A stretch of DNA of 64,000 nucleotides from Craterostigma plantagineum (Eukaryota; Streptophyta; Magnoliopsida; Lamiales; Linderniaceae), in NCBI GenBank assembly GCA_027422505.1, contig JAPQWV010000629.1, forward strand, positions 186,001 through 250,000, read 5' to 3'. Below the pieces are notes generated by a model that saw only the letters and a list, made by a program, of their open reading frames with translations, was not told the DNA's origin and did no database searches. The translations under genes and the position numbers were made by a program. Positions 32,271-44,999 of the stretch are shown here, one piece after another (the stretch's first letter is position 1; each line of letters opens with the position of its first letter).

Positions 32271-32837
32271 TTGAGGACATTTAAGCTCTTAGTGGTGCAT
32301 AGTAAGTGCGTCGCGGGCCCCGAGTGACATTAGTCTGAGTACATTGATACGAGTGATATATGCATCGGTGCAGATTGCCTTTGCGAGTGTTATATGCATC
32401 GACGCGGATTGTCGTTGCGGGGGAGTGTCACATGCATACATGCATGATTTCTGCTTACTGAGCCTCGGTGGCTCATTCCTTATGTTGTGTGTTGTAGGCA
32501 CCGACGACCACGGTATGTGATCGTGTTGAAAGACAAGGCCGATCTTTTGGAGCTTCGCGCTGCTTTTGGGGTGGACGTGTGTGTGTGGATGACGACCTAT
32601 GAGGCCGGGCGCATAGGAGCTTTTGCTGTGCCGACACACCTTCGCCGTTGTAGTTAGACCATGTCTGCAACCTAATGTTCGACATGCATTCTTTTGTCTT
32701 GTATAGAACGATGTTCCATTCCATAAATGAAAAATGAAAAATTTGTACGCGTTTTTGGTGCACTTCTTTATTTACAAACTCGCTAGGCACGTAGAATGCG
32801 CTAGAATAGGCGGTTAGGAAGTCGGGTCGCGACAGGG

Positions 32838-32849
32838 TGGTATCAGAGC
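32838..32849 (+). promoter_or_regulatory. Primer binding site of element Y, tRNA-iMet type
   Basis: TGGTATCAGAGC, complementary to the initiator tRNA-Met 3' end, three bases after the 5' LTR. Confidence 0.95.
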
Positions 32850-32989
32850 TTCGGTCACAGGTTCTGTAGACTGTCCACACACACACACCCAAAAGAGCGG
32901 AAGCGGCCTTGCAAGTAAGTGTTAAGTCTATGTGAACTTCTATGTTGTATAATTTATTGGCCATAGGACAATCAGGATAGGGTATAAGG

Positions 32990-35827
32990 ATGGTAAGAAC
33001 GAGAGGTGAGTCGAGTGGTGGCGACGACCAGAACAGGGGAAACACAGCCCCTCCCGACAATCGGGACGCGACGATCTTCCAACTGACGGAACTAGTCCGC
33101 CAGCAGTCGACGCAGATCCAACAACTGACCCAGCAGAATGCTGCTAACACTGGGCCAACTCAGGCAGAAAGGACTGAGATCGTGGGAGAACGATTTAGGA
33201 GGTTGAACCCACCGACTTTCGAAGACACAGCTGACTCGACAGCAGCTGAGGATTGGTTGAGGACTCTCGAGAGCATGTTCGTCTATAGCAGGGTTCAGGA
33301 GGCGGAAAAGGCCCTCTGTGCTGCGTTCCTACTACGAGGGAGCGCAGGACATTGGTGGGACACCATCATGGTGTTGGAGAACCCCGCTACAATGAGCTGG
33401 GAAAGATTCAAGGAATTGTTCAGGGGCAAGTACCTCACCGCCCCGATTCGAGCACAGCGCCTGAACGAATTCATCAATCTCAGGCAGGGGCCCATGACAG
33501 TGGCCGAGTACATAAGAAAGTTTGAGCAGCTGTCCAGGTTCGCTGCTCACATGATCAGCACGGAAGCTCTAAAAGTCGAATGCTTCCTGGAAGGATTGAA
33601 GCCTGAGCTCTACAGGGACGTGAGCATGGCAGGGATTCAGGGAGCTACATACTCTCAGGTAGCAGAAAGAGCTATGGTAGCCGAACAGGCGGAGGCCAGG
33701 ATCGTGAAGGCACAAGAGGCTAAACGCAAATTCGCTCAGATACAAGGAGCTCAATGGAGTGGAGGAGACCCGAAACGGCAGTTTATGCCTAGAGGGGGCA
33801 AGAAGAAATTTCAGAACAGGCCTCCTCAACAGCCTCAGGGAATGATGAACAGACCACCGAACCCAAACCAGAATCAAGGGGCAGCTCAATTCCCTAACTG
33901 TCAGAGGTGTGGAAGGAAGCACTTTGGGAACTGCAACACGCCAGCTAATGCGTGCTTCAGATGTGGGAAGATAGGTCACTTCGCAAAGCAGTGCCCTGAA
34001 AACATTCCAGGGAATCAGGCAGGAAACCCAGTAAGACCCCCGATGGTGCCAGCACGGGTGTACACCATCACGTCCGAGGAAGCAGAGAACAACCCGGAGG
34101 TGGTAACAGGTACCCTACCGGTCCATCAAACTCCCACGTGCATTCTAGTAGATTCCGGGGCGACCCACTCGTTTGCGTCTGTGAAGTATGTGACGAAACT
34201 AGGGGTAACGCCTGAGCGAGTAGATTACGAGTATAGCGTAGCAATTCCAAGCGGGGCACCAACGAGGACTAGTAAAATGTTAAGAAATTGCCCAATCTTA
34301 GTCGGTAATAGAGAATTGCCGGTAGACCTGATAGTCATCCCGATGGACGACTACGAAGTGATCCTCCGGATGGACTGGCTCTCAAAGTACGGAGCAGTGA
34401 TAGACTGTAACCGTAAAGTAGTTACGTTTAGCTTAGAAGGGGAAGAATCTGTCACCTTCAAGGGGACAATGAAGGGGAGAGGCACTCCGAGGATATCGGC
34501 CTTAAAAGCTCAGCGATTAGTCAATTCCGGATGCGAGGCATACCTGGTGTTCGCGCTGAAGGCAGAAGAGAATACCCCCACGAAACTCGAAGACGTACTA
34601 GTGATTAAGGATTTCCCAGATGTATTTCCAGAAGAATTGCCGGGATTACCCCCAGACAGAGAAATTGAGTTTACGATTGACCTGGTGCCGGGAGCAGCAC
34701 CAGTGTCCAAGGCTCCATATCGATTAGCGCCAACCGAATTAAAGGAGTTGAAGGAACAAATAAATGAACTCCTACAAAAAGGATTCATTCAGACCAGCTT
34801 TTCTCCCTGGGGTGCGCCAGTCCTGTTCGTACGAAAGAAGGATGGCTCGATGAGACTGTGTATAGACTATAGGGAGCTTAACAAGTTGACCAAGAATAAG
34901 TATCCACTACCCCGAATAGACGACCTCTTCGACCAATTACAAGGCGCCACAGTATTTTCTAAGATCGACTTGAGGTCGGGCTACCATCAACGGAAAATCC
35001 GCAAGGAAGATGTTCCCAAAACGGCGTTCAGTACCAGATACGGGCATTTCGAATTTCTAGTCATGCCCTTTGGACTGACGAACGCACCGGCGGCCGTCAT
35101 GGACCTAATGAACCGGGTGTTCGAAGCCTATCTAGACAAGTTTGTAATTGTTTTCATAGATGACATCCTCATCTACTCCAAGACGAAGGAGGAGCACGAG
35201 CAACACCTACGATTAGTACTCGGGGTATTGAGGGAAAAGCAGCTGTACGCCAAGTTCAAAAAGTGTGAATTCTGGCTGGACCAGGTGGCATTCTTGGGGC
35301 ACATCGTCTCGGGAGCAGGAATCTCGGTGGACCCGAGCAAAATCGAAGCAATTAATGATTGGCCACAACCGACCAACGTAACGGAAGTACGGAGCTTCCT
35401 AGGCTTAGCAGGCTACTACCGGAAGTTTATAAAAGATTTTTCGAAAATTGCCTCAACATTGACAAAGTTGACCCGAAAGAATACTCCTTTTCAATGGAGC
35501 GAAGAATGTGAACGGAGCTTCCAAGAACTGAAGAAGCGGCTTACTACAGCCCCAGTGTTAACGATACCCACGGGAACAGGAGGGTTCTCTGTGTATAGTG
35601 ACGCCTCAAAGAACGGGTTAGGATGCGTACTGATGCAGAACGGTAACGTGGTGGCTTACGCCTCACGACAACTAAAGGAGTACGAAAAGAACTACCCTAC
35701 ACACGACTTGGAGCTTGCTGCTGTAGTCTTTGCTCTCAAGATTTGGAGGCACTACTTGTATGGAGAAAGATGCGAAATTTACACCGATCACAAAAGTATT
35801 TCTTCACCCAGAAGGAACTCAATATGA
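32990..35827 (+). CDS. gag-pol: Element Y Gag-PR-RT-RNase H polyprotein, frame broken in RNase H
   Basis: The 945-residue frame starts at ATG 32990, about 140 bases after the primer site. Domains: retrotrans_gag (about 85-240, with [14 protein letters not shown] and [20 protein letters not shown]), a [12 protein letters not shown] finger and a CCHC knuckle [14 protein letters not shown] (about 303-335), aspartic protease with [12 protein letters not shown] (about 385-398), RT ([16 protein letters not shown] near 615; catalytic [10 protein letters not shown] near 720), and RNase H ([18 protein letters not shown] near 866). A 7-base deletion at about 35796 shifts the frame after YTDHKS, and the frame stops at 35827. 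Oddities against element E: one codon missing in the [10 protein letters not shown] segment, Arg for Gly before MDWL, Val for Phe in [10 protein letters not shown]. Confidence 0.95.
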   Translation: MVRTRGESSGGDDQNRGNTAPPDNRDATIFQLTELVRQQSTQIQQLTQQNAANTGPTQAERTEIVGERFRRLNPPTFEDTADSTAAEDWLRTLESMFVYSRVQEAEKALCAAFLLRGSAGHWWDTIMVLENPATMSWERFKELFRGKYLTAPIRAQRLNEFINLRQGPMTVAEYIRKFEQLSRFAAHMISTEALKVECFLEGLKPELYRDVSMAGIQGATYSQVAERAMVAEQAEARIVKAQEAKRKFAQIQGAQWSGGDPKRQFMPRGGKKKFQNRPPQQPQGMMNRPPNPNQNQGAAQFPNCQRCGRKHFGNCNTPANACFRCGKIGHFAKQCPENIPGNQAGNPVRPPMVPARVYTITSEEAENNPEVVTGTLPVHQTPTCILVDSGATHSFASVKYVTKLGVTPERVDYEYSVAIPSGAPTRTSKMLRNCPILVGNRELPVDLIVIPMDDYEVILRMDWLSKYGAVIDCNRKVVTFSLEGEESVTFKGTMKGRGTPRISALKAQRLVNSGCEAYLVFALKAEENTPTKLEDVLVIKDFPDVFPEELPGLPPDREIEFTIDLVPGAAPVSKAPYRLAPTELKELKEQINELLQKGFIQTSFSPWGAPVLFVRKKDGSMRLCIDYRELNKLTKNKYPLPRIDDLFDQLQGATVFSKIDLRSGYHQRKIRKEDVPKTAFSTRYGHFEFLVMPFGLTNAPAAVMDLMNRVFEAYLDKFVIVFIDDILIYSKTKEEHEQHLRLVLGVLREKQLYAKFKKCEFWLDQVAFLGHIVSGAGISVDPSKIEAINDWPQPTNVTEVRSFLGLAGYYRKFIKDFSKIASTLTKLTRKNTPFQWSEECERSFQELKKRLTTAPVLTIPTGTGGFSVYSDASKNGLGCVLMQNGNVVAYASRQLKEYEKNYPTHDLELAAVVFALKIWRHYLYGERCEIYTDHKSISSPRRNSI

Positions 35828-37458
35828 GGCAGAGAAGATGGCTGGAGCTAGTGAAAGACTACGATTGTGTGATCAACTACCACCCAGGAAAGGCGAACGT
35901 GGTAGCTGATGCTCTAAGCCGGAAATCAGTAAGCACGGAACTTCAACGACTCGACGTGGAGATTGTACCATTGGGAGAAGTCGAGGTAAAATTAGCAACC
36001 CTGACTCTGCAACCAACGCTATTGGAGCAGATCAAAATGGCACAGGAAAACGACGAGTTTTACCTGAAAATTAAGGAAGCGCAAACCGAACAGTTAACGA
36101 CGGACTTCGTGTTTCGGGACGGCACAAGCCTGTACTACAAGAACCGATTATACGTACCGAACAATATAGACCTCCGCAGAGCTATAATGACGGAAGCACA
36201 TACCACACCGTATTCGGTACACCCAGGAGCTACGAAGCTTTATAGGGATCTAAGGACTAACTACTGGTGGCCAGGAATGAAAAAGGACGTAGCAACGTTC
36301 GTGAGCCAATGCCTCACCTGCCAGCAAATTAAGGCAGAACATCAGCGGCCGGCTGGGACGCTGCAACCTCTGCCCATTCCGGAGTGGAAGTGGGACAATG
36401 TAACGATGGATTTCGTGAGCGGATTGCCGAGGAACGCGAAAGGACACGATGCAATTTGGGTAATTGTAGATCGACTTACGAAATCTGCCCATTTTCTGCC
36501 AATAAGTACTACGTTTACCATGGAGCGGTATGCAGAATTGTACATCCAAGAGATAGTAAGACTCCATGGGACACCCATAACGCTAGTTTCAGACCGCGAT
36601 TCACGGTTTCTATCTAAATTCTGGACAAGTTTACAAAAGGCCATGGGGACCAAATTGGCATTTAGCACAGCATATCACCCGCAAACGGACGGCCAGTCCG
36701 AGCGGACAATCCAAACGCTGGAAGATATGTTACGAGCCTGTGTACTTGACTTCAAAGGCAACTGGAGCAAGTACCTTCCACTTGTAGAATTCTCGTATAA
36801 CAACAGTTACCAAGCTACAATTGGAATGGCTCCTTATGAAGCTTTGTACGGACGGAAGTGCAGATCCCCAGTGCATTGGGACGAAGTGGGTGAACGGGCG
36901 ATGTTAGGCCCCGATATGATACGGGAAATGACGGAAATTATCACGATGATCCGAGAAAGAATGCGCACGGCGCAGAGTAGACAGAAGAGTTATGCGGATC
37001 GGAGACGTAGACCACTAGAATTCGAGGTGAATGATTGGGTCTTTGTGAAAGTGTCACCGATGAAAGGAGTCAAAAGGTTCGGAAAGAAGGGAAAACTAAG
37101 TCCGAGATACATCGGTCCCTTCAAAATAATAAAGAGAGTTGGTGAAGTAGCATACCAACTAGAACTACCGGTATCGTTGTCGCAAGTACACGATGTATTC
37201 CATGTTTCCACGTTGCGAAAATATATCGCTGATCCAAGCCACGTGTTGGTAAATGACTCACTGCACCAACACCTGAAACCAGACCTGAGTTATGAAGAAA
37301 TTCCCGTGGAAATATTGATGCACGAGACAAAGAGGCTTAGGAACAAAGAGATTCCTCTAGTAAAAGTTCTGTGGCGGAATCAGTCAGTAGAGGAAGCCAC
37401 ATGGGAACGTGAGGATGAGATGAAAACCCGCTATCCTGAATTGTTCCGAACGGGCTGA
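35743..37458 (+). CDS. pol: Element Y RNase H end, integrase and chromodomain
   Basis: This frame continues the polyprotein after the 7-base deletion; its true entry is near 35797, as the first residues are the wrong frame. It has the end of RNase H ([20 protein letters not shown] split: [24 protein letters not shown]), the HHCC zinc-binding domain of integrase ([14 protein letters not shown] to [11 protein letters not shown], residues about 155-200), the core with all three catalytic residues ([33 protein letters not shown]), and a C-terminal chromodomain-like module (about 520-571: [39 protein letters not shown]). The chromodomain marks a chromovirus; it is thought to guide integration to certain chromatin. 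Stop at 37456-37458. Confidence 0.93.
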   Translation: MEALLVWRKMRNLHRSQKYFFTQKELNMRQRRWLELVKDYDCVINYHPGKANVVADALSRKSVSTELQRLDVEIVPLGEVEVKLATLTLQPTLLEQIKMAQENDEFYLKIKEAQTEQLTTDFVFRDGTSLYYKNRLYVPNNIDLRRAIMTEAHTTPYSVHPGATKLYRDLRTNYWWPGMKKDVATFVSQCLTCQQIKAEHQRPAGTLQPLPIPEWKWDNVTMDFVSGLPRNAKGHDAIWVIVDRLTKSAHFLPISTTFTMERYAELYIQEIVRLHGTPITLVSDRDSRFLSKFWTSLQKAMGTKLAFSTAYHPQTDGQSERTIQTLEDMLRACVLDFKGNWSKYLPLVEFSYNNSYQATIGMAPYEALYGRKCRSPVHWDEVGERAMLGPDMIREMTEIITMIRERMRTAQSRQKSYADRRRRPLEFEVNDWVFVKVSPMKGVKRFGKKGKLSPRYIGPFKIIKRVGEVAYQLELPVSLSQVHDVFHVSTLRKYIADPSHVLVNDSLHQHLKPDLSYEEIPVEILMHETKRLRNKEIPLVKVLWRNQSVEEATWEREDEMKTRYPELFRTG

Positions 37459-37479
37459 TTTCGGGGGCGAAATCCTCCT

Positions 37480-37493
37480 TAAGGGGGGGAGGA
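37480..37493 (+). promoter_or_regulatory. Polypurine tract of element Y
   Basis: TAAGGGGGGGAGGA directly before the TGTAGC start of the 3' LTR. Confidence 0.9.
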
Positions 37494-40400
37494 TGTAGCA
37501 CCCGGGTCCTCGTAGTGATTAGAGGCCAATAAATTTGCATACCTGTTGAATGAAATTAGGTGCATTTCGTGCAATACTATGTGCTCGTGTGAATTATGTG
37601 AAATTTGCATGAGATGTGTGCTTAACTTATTCGGCGGGAATTAGTGCATTTAAATTATGCCATGTGATTTCAAATTTAATTATGAATTTTCGAAATCAGG
37701 ATTATGGAATTGAATTAATAATAATAAAAAAAAGAAGAAGAAAATGAAAATGGGCTAGACTAAATGTAAATCTAGGCCCAAGAAGAAATTTAACATTGGC
37801 CAAAAACACCTAATAAAGATCATGGAGACAAAGCTCCTTAAATTGAGGAAACCTCACGTCAACCAAAGTCCTACCAACCCATACCCTTTGTTAATATCTA
37901 CCTAAAACTATTTTTTATTACACCCAACGTGGTGATGAGGAAGAAGCAAACAATGAGTTACTTCTCACACTAACAAAAACGTGAAGAAGAAAGAAGGGAG
38001 AGATCGAGGCTTAGAGCTAGAAGAGGTATGAAAATTCACCAAGTCATTTACGATTCAAGCTCGTGATTTATGTTTATTAGCTTGCAAGATAAGTTATTAG
38101 TTCGAAGTTTGCAAGCTTCCTTACCTTAGAGTGGCGTCATTAACTTTATATAAACATGTTTAGGATGATAAAGTACGAAAATTTCATGAATTAGTATTGG
38201 TGCAATTTAGGGATAAATCTCGGGGTAGTTTGGTTCTAAGAGTTTGATTTTAAGACCTAAGTGCCGAGACTTACATGTTTAGGGGTTATTAAACACGGAA
38301 GATGATTTTAGGATTTGAATCCTTACTTAGCTCGAATTTTAGGGTCTATTACTTTAACATGAGACGATCTTGAGTAGGTCTTAGGCGTGTTGGTAAAGAA
38401 AGCCTTAGGTTATATGAATTCGGGGTGAAGAAGATGATAAAATGTCGAGTTCAACAAATCGATATAAATGTCGAAACGAATGTCGAATTGGATAAAATGT
38501 CGAGATGTCTAATGATAGATATCGAAGCCCCAAAATGTCGAAGTATTAAGGGAAAGATGTCGAGACCTCCTAAGGAAAAATGTCGAAAAGTTAACATAGG
38601 ATGTCGAACCTTATGTCGAGGTTTCTAAATGTCGAAACCCTTTAGCCAAATGTCGAAATCTACTAGCCGGATAAATGTCGACATGTTAGATGAGATGTCG
38701 ACGAAATATATCGAGATTTATCAAAAGTCGAGATGTTTAAAGATAAAGTCGAAACCAGGTGCGGATAAAAATGTCGAGCTAGATGTCGACATTAAAGTCG
38801 AGATCAATGTCGAGTAAAATGTCGAGTCCTTCTACTAGGAAAGAAATGTCGGGTTGAGCACAAAATGTCGAGAGCTAGTGAGAAGAATATCGAGACCTTC
38901 AAAATGTCGAGATGTTAAGAAAATATCGAAAATACTAGAGAAGATGTCGAGCTGAGTAAAAAGTCGAATTAAGAATGTCAAGGAAAAATGTCGACAATGA
39001 TGTCGAGATTCACGTTGAGTCATGTCGACATCTTCTTCAAATGTCGAAGTGTGAATGTCGAGGTTAGATAGTTAAAAATGTCAAGATGCATGATAAAATA
39101 TCGAATGCTAAATAAGAAGTCGACTTATCCTATCGAGATTTACTCATGACAAATGTCGAGATTTATGTTAAATGCGTATCGACATTTCCTGTTTGAAATG
39201 TCGAAATAAAATGTCGAATAACATGTCGAGATTTCACACCCATACCGAGATTCGCTAAATGTCGAGCTTCATCTAATGTCGAGATCTTTCGATAACTTAA
39301 ATATCAAATTCATGTCGACATTTTCAGTTTCAAAATGTCGAAGCTAGGAAAAGTATCGAGATCTTTACACACACTATTAAGGAAAATATTTCGACACTTT
39401 TCAAGTACATAGATAACCAATATTTTAGAAAATATACTGACATAATAATTTTACAATTTAGGGTCGAAAATTAGGGATTTCGCCGAACCAGTAGCAGTTA
39501 ATCTACGGACTCCAGGTAAGTAGAAATCCAACTACGACACACAACTTGTGTTACGTGCCTAAATTGCATGATTACGTGCCTACGTGGTTTTATGAATTTC
39601 GTAAATTGATTGAAGTATTTAAATGTGGTAAGTCTATGTTGCATTTACCTACATCTGCATATGCATACTCACGTGCACGCACGAACTCGTGAGGGAGAGT
39701 CGTGGGGTTGAGTGTGCGTACTATTATGTCGCTTGTATGCGACGAAGACCCGCCGATATAGGCCGGTGTGTCGACTCGTAGTTGAGTCATGGACGACTTC
39801 TATGGCACCCTATATGGCGTACGACGCCGATTATTATTGAGGCAGGAGGAGCGACCCAGGAAGGAGCGACCTAGCTATGCTAGCGTAGGCTAACTGGCGT
39901 AGGCAACTACCCTATTTGCGGAAGGAGCGACCTAGGGGGAATCCTAGCGTAGGCTACCAGCGTGGGCTACCGTATGACAGAGGGGACGACCTGGGAGGGT
40001 GCGACCTAGGGAGACCTAGCGTAGGCTACCCAGCGTGGGTCGCTGTCACGATCCTATTGAGGACATTTGAGCTCTTAGTGGTGCATAGTAAGTGCGTCGC
40101 GGGCCCCGAGTGACATTAGTCTGAGTACATTGATACGAGTGATATATGCATCGGTGCGGATTGCCTTTGCGAGTGTTATATGCATCGACGCGAATTGTCG
40201 TTGCGGGGGAGTGTCACATGCATACATGCATGATTTCTGCTTACTGAGCCTCGGTGGCTCATTCCTTATGTTGTGTGTTGTAGGCACCGACGACCACGGT
40301 ATGTGATCGTGTTGAAAGACAAGGCCGATCTTTTGGAGCTTCGCGCTGCTTTTGTGGTGGACGTGTGTGTGTGGATGACGACCTGTGAGGCCGGGCGCAT

Positions 40401-40620
40401 AGGAGCTTTTGCTGTGCCGACACAGCTTCGCCGTTGTAGTTAGACCATGTCTGCAACCTAATGTTCGACATGCATTCTTTTGTCTTGTATAGAACGATGT
40501 TCCATTCCACAAATGAAAAATGAAAAATTTGTACGCGTTTTCGGTGCACTTCTTTATTTACAAACTCGCTAGGCACGTAGAATGCGCTAGAATAGGCGGT
40601 TAGGAAGTCGGGTCGCGACA
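37494..40620 (+). repeat. 3' LTR of element Y
   Basis: 3127 bases from TGTAGCACCC to GTCGCGACA, about 99.4 percent identical to the 5' LTR by eye. It is followed by GGATG (40621-40625) and then by gag of element E. Confidence 0.95.
38438..39400 (+). repeat. ATGTCGA word array, 3' LTR copy
   Basis: Second copy of the array at 30639-31600. Of the roughly 18 LTR differences about five fall in this third of the LTR; two of them make or remove a word (ATGTCGAGG/ATGTCAAGG and AAGTCGAG/ATGTCGAG). Confidence 0.92.
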
Positions 40621-40625
40621 GGATG
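40621..40625. repeat. Right target-site duplication of element Y (GGATG)
   Basis: Second GGATG copy, matching 29688-29692. Confidence 0.95.
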
Positions 40626-43600
40626 CTACCACTCCGATATGTGTTATGGGCCAAGACCAAACACGACTCCACAATGTTTCCGATGTGGGAAGATCGGACA
40701 CTATGCTAGAAACTGTAATGAGAGTATACCTCAAGTCCCGAACCAACCACTAATTCGACCCCCGGTGCCAGCGCGAGTTTTTACTCTGACAAATGAGGAG
40801 GCCGAAGCAAATCCTTTTGTAGTAATGGGTACGTTGATTATCGATGACGTGCCCACTTCTGTGTTAATTGACTCTAGGGCCACAAATTCGTTCGTGCGGC
40901 CAAGTATGTGGAAAAGGTGGGAGTCTCTCCTACCTTAGCTGAATACAATTACATAGTTACCTTACCACACGGTGATCCAACGCGCACTAACCAAGTGCTA
41001 AAAGGATGTTCCGTGAACGTGGATGGTAGAAATTTGAGCGTCCACCTGATTGTGATCCCAATGAACGATTACGATGTTATCTTTGGGATGGACTGGCTTT
41101 CAAGATATGGAGCCATCTTAGATTGTAATAAGAAGGTCGTAAAATTCCAACTGTCCGAAGAAGAGGTGTTCACTTTTCCGGGTAAAACCGCTCCGAATCA
41201 TATTCCACAAATATCTGCGCTGAAGGCTCAACGACTATTAAGATCCGATTATGAGTCTTATCTCGTGTATGCGGTTAAGGCAGAGGAATTACCTCAGCCA
41301 GAACTGAAGGACGTACCGATAGTCAATGAGTATGCTGATGTCTATCCCGATGATCTTCCAGGGTTACCCCCTGATCGAGAAATATAGTTAACAATAGATT
41401 TGGTACCGGGGTCCGCCCCAATTTCTAAAGCTCCTTATCGCCTAACGTCAAACGAACTAAAAGAATTGAAAGAACAACTAGAGGACTTGTTGCAGCAAGG
41501 GTTTATTCAACCCAGCTTTTCACCGTGGGGAGCACCAGTCCTGTTCATACGGAAGAAGAATGGGTCGATGAGGCTGTGCATCGACTATCGTGAGCTGAAC
41601 AAGATCCCAATCAAGAATAAGTATCCGTTGTCGAGGATCGATGATCTGTTCGACCAACTACAGGGTGCTACGGTATTCTCAAAAATCGATCTCCGTTCGG
41701 GATACCATCAGTTAAAGATCAGGGATACAGATGTTCCTAAAACAGCATTCAGTACGAGGTACGGCCACTATTAGTTTTTGGTCATGCCCTTCGGACTGAC
41801 AAATGCCCCTGCTGCATTCATGGATCTTATGAACCGAGTCTTTAAAGACTATGTAATCGTCTTTATCGATGATATTCTAATCTATTCTAAGACGAAAGAA
41901 GAACACGAGAATCATTTGCGAATTGTCTTAGGGATCCTGCGAGAGAAACCGCTCTACGCCAAATTCAAGAAATGTGAATTTTGGCTCGAGCAAGTTGCTT
42001 TCTTGGGACACGTGATTTCTAGAAATGGAATCTCCGTGGACCCGAGTAAGATTGAGGCTGTGAATAATTGGCCACGTCCAACCACTCCTACTGAGGTCGA
42101 AGTTTTCTTGGACTTGCGAGGTACTACCGTAAGTTCATAGCTGACTTCTCCAGCATCGCTTCGACATTCACGAATCTTACAAGAAAGAACGTGCCTTTCG
42201 AATGGACTGAAACATGCGAACAAAGTTTCCTGGAGCTGAAGAACCGACTCATTTCTGCTCCCATTCTAACCATACCGTCGGGAACGAGAGAATTCTCGAT
42301 ATATAGTGACGCCTCGAAGAACAGTCTTGGATGCGTGCTAATGCAAAATGGAGAAGTGATCGCATATGCTTTAAGACAGTTGAAAGAATTTGAGAAAAAC
42401 TACCCAACCCATGACTTGGAACTGGCAGCTGTAGTTTTCGCTTTGAAGATTTGGAGGCATTACCTTTACGGGGAAAGGTGTGAGATTTTCACCACAAGAG
42501 GTTGAAGTACTTCTTCACCCAAAAGGAGTTAAACATGCGACAATGACGATGGTTGGAACTCGTAAAAGACTACGACGGCGTTATCATATCCGAGCAAAGC
42601 AAACGTAGTCGCAGACGCCCTGAGTCGAAAGGCGATGAGCACAGAGTTGCATAGACTTGGAGTGGAAGTGGTTGACTTAGGTGAAGTTGAAGCGAGACTA
42701 GCAACACTAACTCTTCAGCCTATGTTGCTAGAACGAATCAGAAAAGCACAAGTAGATGACGAATTTATCTGAAGATGATAGATGCACTACCTGAAAACTT
42801 CGAAATCCGAGAAGATGGAACCTTGCTGTACAAGAATCGGCTGTACGTACCCAATAATATAGAGCTACAACGAACAATAATGACAGAAGCACACGCAACA
42901 ACGCACTCAGTACACCCGGGCGCAACAAAGATGTACCAAGATTTACGAATCACATATTGGTGGCCGTGAATGAAGAAGGATATCGCCCTGTTCGTAAGTA
43001 GGTGTATGCCTTTTCAACTATTCAAAGCTGAACACCAAGTACCAGCTGGAACTCTGCAGCCATTACCAATTCCTGAATGGAAATGGGACCACATCACGAT
43101 GGACTTCGTCGTTGGTTTACCCAAGACGACGAAAGGCCACGATGCTATTTGGATGATTGTTGATTGCCTAACCAAATCAACCCATTTCATTCCTATCAGC
43201 TCTACTTTTTCCATGGAACGATATGCTGAGTTGTATATTTAGGAAATTGTTCGACTCCATGGAATTCAAATCTCTATCGTCTTGGATCGAGATTCCAGAT
43301 TTCTATCCAACTTTTGGCAAAGCTTACAGAAAGCGATGGGGACTAAGCTGTTCAGTACTGCATATCATCCCAAGACCGACGGGCAGTCTGAACTAACGAT
43401 CCAAACCCTTGAGGATATGTTACGAGCTGCATGCTAGACTTCAAGGGTAATTCGAACAAATACTTGCCGCTAATCGAATTCTCCCACAATAATAGCTTTC
43501 ACGCTACAATTGGAATGGCACCGTACGAGGCATTATACGGGCAGGTATTTCACGCTACGCAGATCGTAGGCGACGACCCTTAGAGTTCGCAGAGGATGAC

Positions 43601-44039
43601 CAGGTATTTCTAAAGATCTCCCCAATGAAAGACGTGAAGCGCTTCGGACGAAAGGGCAGGCTAAGTCCCAGATACATAGGCCCATTCAGAATCATCAAAC
43701 GGGTATGCGAAGTCGCTTATCAATTAGAGTTGCTAGCTTCCCTATCGCAAGTCCATGACGTATTTCACGTATCGATGTTACGAAAGTATGTCGCTGACCC
43801 AAGTCATGTGATCCAGAGCGAGCTTCTTTATCAACAACTCAAGCCTGACTCGAGTTACGAGGACAAGCCTGTAGATATTTTGATGTACGGATTGAAAAGA
43901 CTTCGGAATAAGGTTATTCCGTTAGTGAAGGTTTTGTGGCGGAATCAATTGAGGAAGCCACTTGGGAGCATGAGGACAATATGAGGGTTCGTTATCCGAG
44001 TTATTCCAATCGGCATAATTTCGGGGACGAAATTCTTTT
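40626..44039 (+). pseudogene. gag-pol: Tekay element E, rest of Gag and Pol
   Basis: Starts inside the zinc knuckle interrupted by Y and continues with [14 protein letters not shown] (40678-40719), protease (LIDSRATNSFVR, Arg for the Gly of D-S-G), RT ([20 protein letters not shown] near 41570-41630; [10 protein letters not shown] near 41860), RNase H ([18 protein letters not shown] near 42300), integrase (VHPGATKMYQDLR, MDFVVGLP, then GQSE) and a chromodomain-like end ([20 protein letters not shown]). Stops include 41385-41387, 41772-41774, 42967-42969 and 43240-43242, with many frameshifts and a deletion near 43540. The protease mutation alone would remove its activity. E is an older relative of Y with about the same order and motifs. 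Confidence 0.92.
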
Positions 44040-44051
44040 AAGGGGGGAGTA
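44040..44051 (+). promoter_or_regulatory. Polypurine tract of element E
   Basis: AAGGGGGGAGTA directly before the TGTAATACCC start of the 3' LTR, as in element Y. Confidence 0.88.
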
Positions 44052-44999
44052 TGTAATACCCGTAAATTTAACACGGGATTATGATGTAATTAAATATGTA
44101 ATCTTGTGAATTAGGAAGTTTAGTCAAAATGTAAATTACGGAGTACAAATATAACTTTTAGTCATTTCAAAAATAATTCGAAAACCCTTCAAAAATATAC
44201 GAAAATAATATAAGAATCTATAATGTTGGGCTATGATTAAATACTACATGGACTTATAATTGTAGGAAAGGTAAGGCCCAAAGTTAAAATGTTTGACCCA
44301 AATTTAAAGAGCTTGATACATATCTATTCCAGTAAGTTCTCATTAACCAAGATAGGAAACAAATAACGAAAAAGACAAGAACCCCATCAAGATCAGAGAC
44401 GATTAACTTGAGAAAGCTTGAGCAAAGTGGACGTTGAAGTGAGGTACATTCCTTTAATTTAATATAGATAAATTAATCTCGATAGTAAACTATATATGTA
44501 CATACGAATTATTATAGTTAGGAGGTAATCATAAGGAAAACTCATAAGTAATCAAGGATAGAAAACCGTGAGTTCAAGTTACACTCCTAAGTATAATTTA
44601 TGGGATGGGAAGCTAAATAATTTTCGTGGTAACATAGCCTTAGAAGATTGATGCACTAGGTTATATCACGTTCCGCTTTTCAAGGTGCTCGAAAGTGGCT
44701 ATGTTAGAAAACCCTAACTGTTGAAATTAGTAATGATCGTATAAGTTCATGCAGTAAGAGTATCAATAATATTCAATTGACAAATTTTTGCGGGGACAAA
44801 AGTTTGAGGTTTTAAGGCGTACCGTTTTCTGGAAATAGCGTAGCTTGTGAAGGTGATTTTGATAAGTGTTGTTTTTAGGGTTTTCGAAATAAATACTAAT
44901 TCTTTGAAGAAATCGGTCGAATGTTATCATTGTATTAGAATCAGAAGATTTAGATAGTCTGACATCTTTTATTCAATCGAGCAACATTAGAGCTTATGG

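Larger units (their letters stand above)
29693..32834 (+). repeat. 5' LTR of element Y
   Basis: Starts TGTAGCACCCGGG and ends GGGTCGCGACA. It has an AT-rich first kilobase with a candidate TATA box (30344-30356), the ATGTCGA array (30639-31600), then a conserved Tekay 3' module (about 31680-32834) with GC-rich GGAGCGACCT and GCGTAGGCTACC repeats. It carries a 14-base tandem duplication at 32120-32147 absent from the 3' LTR. Confidence 0.95.
29693..40620 (+). mobile_element. Full-length young Tekay/Del chromovirus, element Y
   Basis: 10,928 bases with two LTRs (3142 and 3127 bases), tRNA-Met primer site, one long gag-pol region, polypurine tract and GGATG target duplications. By eye the LTRs differ by about 18 substitutions (0.6 percent) and three indels, which account exactly for the 15-base length difference. 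With a commonly used plant rate (1.3e-8 per site per year) this would be about 0.2 million years, an inference that depends on the rate. Gag, PR, RT, RNase H, IN and a C-terminal chromodomain are present in gypsy order. A 7-base deletion in RNase H breaks the pol frame. Confidence 0.95.

Noticed and set aside
35743..35827. Programmed -1 or +1 frameshift between the two pol frames of element Y
   Set aside because: Comparison with the continuous RNase H motif order points to seven missing bases, and no slippery heptamer or structure was seen. Tekay elements normally use one frame.
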